Shown here: in pieces, positions 21,851-28,305 of the stretch
Layout: each line of letters starts with the position of its first letter
How positions within the stretch are numbered: the first letter of the stretch is position 1
The notes under the pieces: generated by a model
The model's input: only the letters and a program-made list of their open reading frames with translations
What the model was told of the DNA's origin: nothing
Database searches by the model: none
NCBI GenBank assembly: GCA_902473545.1
Contig: CABRSG010000002.1
Location: 1-28,305, forward strand
From: an uncultured Lachnospiraceae bacterium
GTDB lineage: Bacteria; Bacillota; Clostridia; Lachnospirales; Lachnospiraceae
Reading direction: 5' to 3'
Length of the DNA stretch: 28,305 bases
Made by a program: the position numbers and the translations under genes

Positions 21851-22792
21851 ATGAAAGTTTTTGTGACAGGCGTCGGCGGACAGCTTGGTCATGATGTGAT
21901 GAACGAGCTGGCGAAGCGCGGACATGCAGGCATCGGAAGCGATATCACGCCGCAGTACAGAGGAATTGCAGACGGCAGCGCGGTGACGAAGATGCCGTAT
22001 GAGCAGCTTGATATTACCGATGCGGAGGCAGTGGAGAAGGCGCTTGCTGAGGCGGCGCCGGATGCGGTGGTGCACTGCGCGGCATGGACGGCGGTCGATC
22101 TGGCGGAGGACGACGACAAGGTTGAGAAGGTGCGGCTGGTAAATGCGGCGGGGACGGCAAATATTGCCCGCGTATGCAGGAAGCTGGACTGCAAAATGCT
22201 GTATCTTTCCACGGATTATGTGTTTGACGGACAGGGGACAAAGCCATGGCAGCCGGACTGCAAGGATTACAGGCCGCTGAATGTTTACGGGCAGACGAAG
22301 CTGGAAGGCGAGCTTGCTGTGGCGGAGCAGCTTCAGAAGTATTTTATTGTCCGCATTGCCTGGGTGTTTGGCGTGAATGGAAAGAATTTTATCCGCACGA
22401 TGCTGGATCTCGGCAAAAAATACGATACGATCCGTGTGGTGAACGACCAGATCGGCACGCCGACCTATACCTTTGATCTTGCGAGGCTGCTGGTGGATAT
22501 GATCGAGACGGAGAAATACGGCTATTATCATGCGACAAACGAGGGCGGTTATATCAGCTGGTATGATTTTACGAAGGAAATTTTCCGCCAGGCGAAGGCG
22601 ATGGGACACGATGAGTACAGCGAGGAGCAAGTGAAGGTGTGCCCGGTGACGACGGAGGAATACGGCGTGTCAAAGGCGAAGCGCCCGTTCAATTCCCGGC
22701 TGGATAAGAGCAAGCTAAAAGAAAATGGCTTTACGCCGCTTCCTTCCTGGCAGGACGCCCTGCAGCGCTATCTGCAGGCAATCGAGATATGA
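21851..22792 (+). CDS. rfbD: dTDP-4-dehydrorhamnose reductase
   Basis: This 313-residue extended SDR performs the last step of dTDP-L-rhamnose synthesis, reducing dTDP-4-keto-L-rhamnose with NAD(P)H. The Rossmann motif is VTGVGGQLGHDV (5-16). HCAAWTAVD (75-83), LSTDYVFDG (119-127), the active pair YGQTK (Tyr146, Lys150) and RIAWVFG further on are the RmlD signatures. AAWTAVDLAEDD and the DQIGTPTY motif in the second half match closely. It starts the D-B-A-C rhamnose set, in which all four genes face the same way, 26 bases after the glycosyltransferase gene. Confidence 0.95.
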   Translation: MKVFVTGVGGQLGHDVMNELAKRGHAGIGSDITPQYRGIADGSAVTKMPYEQLDITDAEAVEKALAEAAPDAVVHCAAWTAVDLAEDDDKVEKVRLVNAAGTANIARVCRKLDCKMLYLSTDYVFDGQGTKPWQPDCKDYRPLNVYGQTKLEGELAVAEQLQKYFIVRIAWVFGVNGKNFIRTMLDLGKKYDTIRVVNDQIGTPTYTFDLARLLVDMIETEKYGYYHATNEGGYISWYDFTKEIFRQAKAMGHDEYSEEQVKVCPVTTEEYGVSKAKRPFNSRLDKSKLKENGFTPLPSWQDALQRYLQAIEI

Positions 22793-22869
22793 TGGGGCAA
22801 ATGCGTCAGCATGAAAAAATCACAGGAGACGCAGAGAAAAACAGGAAGCTTTAAAAACGGAGGAAAATC

Positions 22870-23961
22870 ATGAGAACGTATCTTGTTACCGGGGGCGCAG
22901 GCTTTATCGGTTCCAATTATATTCATTATATGTTTAAGAAATATGACAACGAAATCCGCATTATCAATGTAGACTGTCTGACATACGCGGGCAATCTGGA
23001 GAATCTGCGCGATGTGGAGAAGCGTGAAAATTATACGTTTGTAAAGACGGATATCACGGACAGCGCGGCGATCACAAAGATTTTCGAGGAAAATGACATC
23101 GACCGCGTGGTACATTTTGCGGCGGAGAGCCATGTCGACCGCAGCATTAAAAATCCGGAGGTGTTCGTGCGCACAAATGTGCTTGGCACGCTGGTGATGC
23201 TGAACGCGGCGAAGGCGGCATGGGAGCTGCCGGACGGAAGCTTTAAGCCGGATAAGAAATTTTTACATGTCTCTACGGATGAGGTGTACGGTTCTCTGGA
23301 GAACGAAGGGGAATATTTCTATGAGACAACGCCCTACGATCCGCACAGTCCGTATTCTGCCAGCAAGGCATCCTCGGATATGCTGGTAAAATCCTATATG
23401 GATACGTATAAATTTCCGGCGAATATTACAAATTGCAGCAACAATTACGGACCGTACCAGTTTCCGGAGAAGCTGATCCCGCTGATCATCAACAATGCGC
23501 TGCAGGGGAAAAAGCTTCCTGTTTACGGTGACGGCAGGAATGTGCGCGACTGGCTGTACGTGGAGGATCACGCAAAGGGTATCGACATGGTGCAGGAGAA
23601 GGGGCGCCTTTTTGAGACGTACAATATCGGCGGTCACAATGAAAAACAGAATATCGAGATCATTCATATTATTTTAGATACATTGCAGGAGATGTTGCCG
23701 GAGGGCGATCCGCGCAAAGCGCTTGTGAGCGAGGAGCTGATCACCTATGTCGCCGACCGTAAGGGGCATGACCGCCGCTATGCGATCGCGCCGGACAAGA
23801 TCCGCAGCGAGCTCGGCTGGGAACCGGAGACGATGTTTAAGGACGGCATCCGCCGGACAATCCAGTGGTTCTTTGAAAACGAAGAGTGGATGAAGAACGT
23901 TACCAGCGGAGATTACCAGAAATACTATGACGATATGTACTCGAACAGTGAGAAAATGTAA
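22870..23961 (+). CDS. rfbB: dTDP-glucose 4,6-dehydratase
   Basis: The 363-residue protein catalyses the second step of the pathway, turning dTDP-D-glucose into dTDP-4-keto-6-deoxy-D-glucose with bound NAD. It shows VTGGAGFIGSNY (6-17), HFAAESHVDRSI (82-93), HVSTDEVYGSL (133-143) with the catalytic Thr-Asp-Glu, and YSASK (Tyr162, Lys166). NYGPYQFPEKLIP and the GDGRNVRDWLYVEDH motif further on are diagnostic. A GGAGG site lies six bases before the ATG. The 77 bases before the gene contain no other feature. Confidence 0.96.
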   Translation: MRTYLVTGGAGFIGSNYIHYMFKKYDNEIRIINVDCLTYAGNLENLRDVEKRENYTFVKTDITDSAAITKIFEENDIDRVVHFAAESHVDRSIKNPEVFVRTNVLGTLVMLNAAKAAWELPDGSFKPDKKFLHVSTDEVYGSLENEGEYFYETTPYDPHSPYSASKASSDMLVKSYMDTYKFPANITNCSNNYGPYQFPEKLIPLIINNALQGKKLPVYGDGRNVRDWLYVEDHAKGIDMVQEKGRLFETYNIGGHNEKQNIEIIHIILDTLQEMLPEGDPRKALVSEELITYVADRKGHDRRYAIAPDKIRSELGWEPETMFKDGIRRTIQWFFENEEWMKNVTSGDYQKYYDDMYSNSEKM

Positions 23962-24003
23962 ATTTTCGAGCGGGCGTTTGGGGAGCACCGGGAGGGAGTA
24001 AAT

Positions 24004-24873
24004 ATGAAGGGAATTATTCTTGCGGGCGGCAGCGGCACACGCCTTTATCCGCTCACAAAGGCAATTTCAAAACAGATCATGCCGGTTTACGATAAGCCGA
24101 TGATCTATTATCCGCTGTCTACGCTGATGCTTGCGGGGATCCGGGAGATTCTGATTATTTCCACACCGCGGGACATCAAAGTGTTTGAAGAGCTGTTCGG
24201 GACAGGCGAGCAGCTTGGACTTTCGTTCAGCTACGCCATCCAGGAGGAGCCGCGCGGGCTGGCGGACGCCTTTATAATAGGAAGAGAGTACATCGGAAAT
24301 GACCGGGTGGCGCTTGTTCTCGGCGATAATATTTTCTATGGTCAGAGCTTTTCGCGTGTGCTGCAGACGGTAGCGGCGCGCGGGACGGGAGCGACCATTT
24401 TCGGCTATTATGTGCGCGATCCGCGGGCATACGGTGTGGTAGAGTTTGATGAAAGCGGAAAAGCGCTTTCTATCGAGGAAAAGCCGGAGCATCCGAAGAG
24501 CAATTATGCGGTTCCGGGGCTTTATTTCTATGATAACGACGTGGTGGAGATCGCGAAGAATGTAAAACCGAGCGCGCGCGGAGAGCTTGAGATCACCAGC
24601 GTGAACAACGAATACCTTCGCCGCGGTATGCTGCAGGTGGAGACGCTCGGACGGGGGTTTGCGTGGCTGGATACCGGAAACCACGATTCTCTGCTTGATG
24701 CTGCGGATTTTGTCGCAGCGTTCCAGAAGCGGCAGGGGTTATACATTTCCTGCATTGAGGAGATTGCTTTCAAGCGGGGCTTTATCACAAAAGAGCAGCT
24801 TTTAAAGCTGGCGGAGCCGCTGATGAAAACACCCTACGGACAGTATCTGATGGAAGTGGCGCAGGGACTGTAG
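24004..24873 (+). CDS. rfbA: Glucose-1-phosphate thymidylyltransferase
   Basis: The 289-residue enzyme makes dTDP-glucose from glucose 1-phosphate and dTTP, the first step of rhamnose activation. It has LAGGSGTRLYPLT (6-18), KQIMPVYDKPMIYYPLS (24-40), VLGDNIFYG (about 104-112), IEEKPEHPKSNYAVPGLYFYD (about 159-179) and GFAWLDTGNHDSLL (about 219-232), essentially the full RmlA consensus. Length matches the usual 285-300. GGGAGGGAG lies upstream of the ATG. It follows rfbB by 42 bases in the same operon. Confidence 0.96.
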   Translation: MKGIILAGGSGTRLYPLTKAISKQIMPVYDKPMIYYPLSTLMLAGIREILIISTPRDIKVFEELFGTGEQLGLSFSYAIQEEPRGLADAFIIGREYIGNDRVALVLGDNIFYGQSFSRVLQTVAARGTGATIFGYYVRDPRAYGVVEFDESGKALSIEEKPEHPKSNYAVPGLYFYDNDVVEIAKNVKPSARGELEITSVNNEYLRRGMLQVETLGRGFAWLDTGNHDSLLDAADFVAAFQKRQGLYISCIEEIAFKRGFITKEQLLKLAEPLMKTPYGQYLMEVAQGL

Positions 24874-24976
24874 CCGGAATGTCATCTTTGGGATTGAAAC
24901 AGAGCGGGCTTCGGAAATCAGGGAGCCTGGCCGGCATGAATATATATGCAGAAACACAGGATTAAGGAATAGGACA

Positions 24977-25537
24977 ATGGGCAAGATAACAGTAGAAACA
25001 TGTGAGATAGAAGGGTTAAAGGTCATCGTGCCGACGGTTTTCGGGGATGAGCGCGGCTATTTTATGGAAACTTACAATTACAACGACTATAAGGCAGCCG
25101 GCATTGATATGGAATTTGTGCAGGATAATCAGTCCGCCTCGAAGAAGGGTGTTCTGCGCGGACTGCATTTTCAGATCAATTTTCCGCAGGACAAGCTGGT
25201 GCGGGTGGTTTCCGGCGAGGTGTTTGACGTGGCGGTCGATCTGCGTCCGGGGTCTGCAACCTATGGAAAATGGCACGGCGAGCTTCTTTCCGCCGAAAAT
25301 AAAAAGCAATTTTTTATACCGAAAAATTTTGCACACGGCTTTCTGGTGCTTTCGGATTATGCGGAGTTTGCCTATAAATGTACAGACTTTTACCACCCGA
25401 ACGATGAGGGCGGTCTTATGTGGAACGATCCCGACATCGGCGTTGCCTGGCCGATCCCGGAGGGGATGGAGCTGACGATTTCGGAAAAAGACCGGAAGTG
25501 GGGCGGCATCCGGGAATACACCAAAGCACGGGAGTGA
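24977..25537 (+). CDS. rfbC: dTDP-4-dehydrorhamnose 3,5-epimerase
   Basis: The 186-residue cupin enzyme epimerises dTDP-4-keto-6-deoxyglucose at C3 and C5, the third step of the pathway. It has FGDERGYFMETYN (22-34), FVQDNQSASKKGVLRGLHFQ (47-66, with the catalytic His64), DVAVDLRPGSATYGKW (84-99), FFIPKNFAHGFLVL (112-125), the catalytic Tyr133 in AEFAYKC and WNDPDIGVAWP near the C terminus. Size matches the family. It completes the four-gene set, so this cell should make dTDP-L-rhamnose from this locus alone. A gap of about 100 bases before it holds no visible feature. Confidence 0.95.
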   Translation: MGKITVETCEIEGLKVIVPTVFGDERGYFMETYNYNDYKAAGIDMEFVQDNQSASKKGVLRGLHFQINFPQDKLVRVVSGEVFDVAVDLRPGSATYGKWHGELLSAENKKQFFIPKNFAHGFLVLSDYAEFAYKCTDFYHPNDEGGLMWNDPDIGVAWPIPEGMELTISEKDRKWGGIREYTKARE

Positions 25538-25541
25538 TATA

Positions 25542-26348
25542 TTGAAGAAACAGGAATTGCTGATAAAAGAAATCTATCAGAGCCGCAGGCTGATTGCTTC
25601 TCTTGCGAAGAATGACTTTAAGAAACGTTATGCAGGCTCCTATCTTGGCACGATCTGGGCGTTTATCCAGCCGCTTGTCACAGTCTGCGTCTACTGGTTT
25701 GTGTTTGGGCTGGCGCTTCGCAACGGAGCAGAGCGCAGCGTGCCGTTTGTGCTCTGGCTGATGGCAGGGCTGGTGCCGTGGTTCTTTTTCCAGGAAGGGC
25801 TGATGGGAGGCACGAATGCGCTGCTGGAATATAACTATCTGGTGAAAAAAGTAGTGTTTAACATTCGGATACTGCCGCTGGTGAAGGTGCTGTCGGCAGT
25901 GTTTGTGCATGTATTTTTTATACTGGTGGTAATTATTATTTACCTCCTTATGGGGTATCCGCCTACCTGGTACACTTTGCAGATCGCATACTACAGCTTC
26001 AGCCTGTTCATGCTGGTACTTGCGCTCACTTATTTTACCAGTTCGGTGGTGGTGTTTTTCCGTGACCTCGGTCAGATCATCAACATCGCGCTGCAGGTCG
26101 GAATCTGGGCAACGCCGATCATGTGGGCGTTTGAGGACCTTGGGCTGGACGGGATCATTGTGAAGCTGTTTAAGCTGAATCCGCTTTTCTATATCGTACA
26201 GGGCTTCCGGGATTCTCTGATCGATCATGTCGGCTTCTGGCAGCATCCGCTGCTGACGATTTATTTCTGGCTGTTTACGCTGGCGGTATTTTATTTCGGG
26301 TTAAAGCTGTTTAGGAAGCTGCAGGTGCATTTCGCGGATGTGCTGTAA
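25542..26348 (+). CDS. Polysaccharide ABC-2 type exporter permease (Wzm-like, second exporter)
   Basis: The 268-residue membrane protein carries KKRYAGSYLGTIWAFIQPLVT (about 27-47), six hydrophobic segments, VFFRDLGQIINIALQVGIWATPIMW (about 166-190) and LNPLFYIVQGFRDSLI (about 208-223). It belongs to the same family as the permease at 17332, but the two differ clearly throughout, so they serve separate exporters. It begins with TTG at 25542, with GGAG seven bases upstream, four bases after the rfbC stop. It should pair with the ATPase at 26485 to export a rhamnose-containing polymer; the cargo is inferred from position only. Confidence 0.93.
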   Translation: MKKQELLIKEIYQSRRLIASLAKNDFKKRYAGSYLGTIWAFIQPLVTVCVYWFVFGLALRNGAERSVPFVLWLMAGLVPWFFFQEGLMGGTNALLEYNYLVKKVVFNIRILPLVKVLSAVFVHVFFILVVIIIYLLMGYPPTWYTLQIAYYSFSLFMLVLALTYFTSSVVVFFRDLGQIINIALQVGIWATPIMWAFEDLGLDGIIVKLFKLNPLFYIVQGFRDSLIDHVGFWQHPLLTIYFWLFTLAVFYFGLKLFRKLQVHFADVL

Positions 26349-26484
26349 ATGCAGGAAAAAGAAAGCTCCCGGTTTACCGGAAAAAGACGGCGGATACCGG
26401 GAAAAGCGCGGTACGTCAGGGAAGCGTGACTGTGCGGAAAACGGATCCTGCGGCGATGCGGGAAACGCGGAAAGGGAAAGGCGA
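26349..26484. other. Intergenic stretch inside the exporter operon
   Basis: This 136-base purine-rich gap lies between permease and ATPase genes. Most such pairs are closely packed, so the spacing is unusual. It has an open frame in phase with the ATPase, but its protein is rich in Lys, Arg, Gly and Cys and unlike the family. No hairpin terminator or promoter is clear. Confidence 0.4.
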
Positions 26485-27747
26485 ATGAGCGAATTTGCGA
26501 TTCAGGTGAAAAATCTGACGAAGATTTACAAACTATACAATAAGCCCTCCGACCGTTTGAAGGAAGTGCTTGGCTTTAAGGTTGACGCACAGGATCACTA
26601 TGCGCTGCGGGACGTCTCCTTTGATGTGAAGCGCGGCGAGACTGTGGGCATTATCGGGACAAACGGTTCCGGAAAATCGACGATACTGAAAATTATTACC
26701 GGTGTGCTGAATCCCACGCAGGGCCATGTGGCGGTGGACGGCAGGATTTCCGCGCTTCTGGAGCTTGGAGCGGGGTTCAACATGGAGTATTCCGGTATTG
26801 AAAACATTTATCTGAACGGCACCATGATGGGTTTTTCAAAGGAAGAGATAGACGCGAAGCTTTCGGATATTTTGGAATTTGCGGATATCGGTGACTTTGT
26901 CCATCAGCCGGTGAAATCGTATTCCAGCGGTATGTTTGTACGGCTGGCGTTTGCCGTTGCGATCAACATCGACCCGGAAATCCTGATCGTGGATGAGGCG
27001 CTTTCTGTGGGCGATGTGTTTTTCCAGGCGAAGTGCTACCGGAAATTTGAGGAATTTAAGGAGCAGGGACGAACCATTTTGTTTGTCAGCCATGATCTGA
27101 GCAGCATCGGGAAATATTGCGACCGCGTGGTGCTTTTAAATAAAGGAACAAAGCTTGCCGAGGGCGGCGCCAAGGAGATGGTGAATCTCTATCGGCGCGT
27201 GCTGGTGAACCAGACAGAGGATACCACGCAGGGCGGATCCGGGCAGGCGAAGCAGCTTCCGGGGAAAAAGCAGAAGGAATATCTGCATCTGAATCCGAAG
27301 GTGCTGGAATATGGAAACGGCATCGCCTCCATCGTAGATTTCTGCATCTACGATCACGAGGGCAGAGCGAGCGGCACCATCGAGAAGGGCGAGGAATTCC
27401 AGGTGATGATGAAGGTGCAGTACCAGGGCGACGTCTCGGAGCCGGTTTACGCGTTTACCATCAAGGATCTGAAGGGAACCGAGCTGACCGGCACGAACAC
27501 GATGTATGAAAAGATACCGGTGAAGCCGCAGAAAAGCGGCGATGAGCAGACCATCACGTTTACGCAGAAAATGCCGCTGGAGGCGGGGGAATATATGCTG
27601 TGCCTGGGATGCACGGGATATCACCAGGGAGAATTTACCGTTTTCCACCGGCTGTATGACGTGTGCAATCTGACAGTGATCACGGACAAGAAGGCGGTCG
27701 GCTATTTCGATCTGTTTTCGGAGGTTACGGTGACAGGCGGGAAGTAG
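26485..27747 (+). CDS. Polysaccharide ABC exporter ATPase with C-terminal Wzt-type carbohydrate-binding domain
   Basis: The 420-residue protein has an ABC ATPase domain: Walker A GTNGSGKST (58-66), the signature YSSGM (146-150), Walker B ILIVDEAL (166-173) and the switch His203 in VSHD. A linker rich in Gln, Gly and Lys (240-265) is followed by a beta-rich domain (about 270-420; GNGIASIVDFCIYD, GEEFQVMMKV, GEYMLCLGCTGY). That matches the Wzt C-terminal domain, which in known systems recognises the finished polymer end before export. Start 26485 is chosen where the family homology begins; the frame stays open upstream to 26338, but that part has no resemblance to the family and overlaps the permease. 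Only a weak purine-rich ribosome site is visible. Confidence 0.92.
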   Translation: MSEFAIQVKNLTKIYKLYNKPSDRLKEVLGFKVDAQDHYALRDVSFDVKRGETVGIIGTNGSGKSTILKIITGVLNPTQGHVAVDGRISALLELGAGFNMEYSGIENIYLNGTMMGFSKEEIDAKLSDILEFADIGDFVHQPVKSYSSGMFVRLAFAVAINIDPEILIVDEALSVGDVFFQAKCYRKFEEFKEQGRTILFVSHDLSSIGKYCDRVVLLNKGTKLAEGGAKEMVNLYRRVLVNQTEDTTQGGSGQAKQLPGKKQKEYLHLNPKVLEYGNGIASIVDFCIYDHEGRASGTIEKGEEFQVMMKVQYQGDVSEPVYAFTIKDLKGTELTGTNTMYEKIPVKPQKSGDEQTITFTQKMPLEAGEYMLCLGCTGYHQGEFTVFHRLYDVCNLTVITDKKAVGYFDLFSEVTVTGGK

Positions 27748-27778
27748 AAAACGAAACCAACATTTGCGGGGGATTTTT

Positions 27779-28305
27779 ATGGCAGAGTTTAATTTAACAT
27801 ATTATAAGGACGAGGATCGGTATTCAGACGGAAATATTGAGGAGGTCATGCTGGACATGGCAAAGCGGGGGATTTCCTACGAGGAGCTTCCGCGGGAGGA
27901 AGTCAGCTTTCCGATCATCTATCATTTTTCCGCGATGCGCGAGAACATTCTGAACTGGTATCCGTTTAAGAAGGATGCAAGCATTCTGGATATCGGGGCG
28001 GGCTGCGGCGCGATCACCGGACTTTTGTGCCGTCGGGCAAAAAAGTGGTTGCCGAGCTGTCGAAGCGGCGGGCGTCGATCAATTATGAGCGCAATAAACA
28101 ATATGACAATCTCTGTATCATGGTGGGTAATTTAAACGATATGGAGTTTACCGAAAAGTTTGACTACGTCGTGCTGAACGGCGTTTTAGAATATGCGATG
28201 AGCTTTACGGAAGGCGACACGCCGTATGAGACGTTTCTGGAGAATATGGGGCGGTTCTTAAAGGAGGACGGCCGTTTTCTGATTGCGATTGAAAACCGGC
28301 TGGGG
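27779..28305 (+). CDS. SAM-dependent methyltransferase N-terminal region, interrupted by a -1 frameshift and cut by the window end
   Basis: From ATG 27779 the frame codes for a methyltransferase with the motif I region ASILDIGAGCGAITGLLCRRA (near residues 71-91). At about 28039-28045 the frame is lost and stops at 28135, but the next frame continues without a break to the window end. That frame reads VVAELSKRRASIN, LCIMVGNL, FDYVVLNGVLEYA and FLIAIENRLG, which are the rest of the same domain. The shift point is A AAA AAG. The complete domain resembles methyltransferases that are often fused to glycosyltransferases in clostridial polysaccharide loci, so more domains probably follow outside the window. 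The frame break may be a mutation, a sequence error or less likely programmed slippage. Confidence 0.72.

Noticed and set aside
21731..22630. Minus-strand open frame of about 300 codons opposite rfbD
   Set aside because: RfbD is unmistakable on the plus strand; the antisense frame is rich in Arg and His as expected for a shadow.
26338..26484. 49-residue in-frame N-terminal extension of the second ABC ATPase
   Set aside because: It overlaps the permease, is unlike any ABC ATPase N terminus, and homology begins at 26485.

Overview
The window looks like a chromosomal cell-surface polysaccharide region from a Gram-positive clostridium, most likely of the Lachnospiraceae type. Supporting points are strong AGGAGG-type ribosome sites, TagF-like and TarIJ-like teichoic-acid enzymes, a Spo0A-type DNA-binding domain, and two multicopy nuclease/ATPase families that are common in gut Clostridia. 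I cannot name a genus. No rRNA, tRNA, CRISPR array or intact insertion sequence was seen.

Region A (about 1-11800, plus strand) begins with a palindromic repeat and a good sigma-A-type promoter. A long, tightly packed operon follows: a membrane sugar-phosphate transferase that starts the lipid-linked chain, a family 2 glycosyltransferase, a CDP-alditol phosphotransferase, TarI- and TarJ-like enzymes that make CDP-ribitol, a polysaccharide pyruvyl transferase, two further CDP-alditol phosphotransferases (one fused to a glycosyltransferase-like domain) and a membrane acyltransferase. Together these suggest an alditol-phosphate-containing polymer carrying pyruvate and acyl groups. From about 7990 the DNA becomes clearly richer in A and T, as if a separate block had been joined on.

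Region B (about 11800-13800, minus strand, AT-rich) holds a second cytidylyltransferase and an extended short-chain dehydrogenase with their own promoter, converging on region A at a strong hairpin. They may make a second CDP-activated alditol. Region C (13869-16998) is a divergent pair: an Rpn-type PD-(D/E)XK nuclease gene and an AAA-ATPase/PD-(D/E)XK gene, each with a plausible promoter. It is followed by a terminator and a cluster of large inverted repeats (17019-17182).

Region D (17238-20032) is a promoter-led operon for a two-part polysaccharide ABC exporter plus a membrane-anchored protein of unknown role, closed by a terminator. Region E (20190-20612) is a single small gene for a stand-alone Spo0A-type DNA-binding domain, also with a terminator. 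Region F (20819 to the window end) is another operon: a polyprenyl-phosphate glycosyltransferase, the four dTDP-L-rhamnose genes in the order D, B, A, C, a second ABC exporter whose ATPase has a C-terminal carbohydrate-binding-type domain, and a methyltransferase reading frame that is broken by a -1 shift and cut by the window end. Regions D and F thus encode two different exporters beside two polymer pathways.
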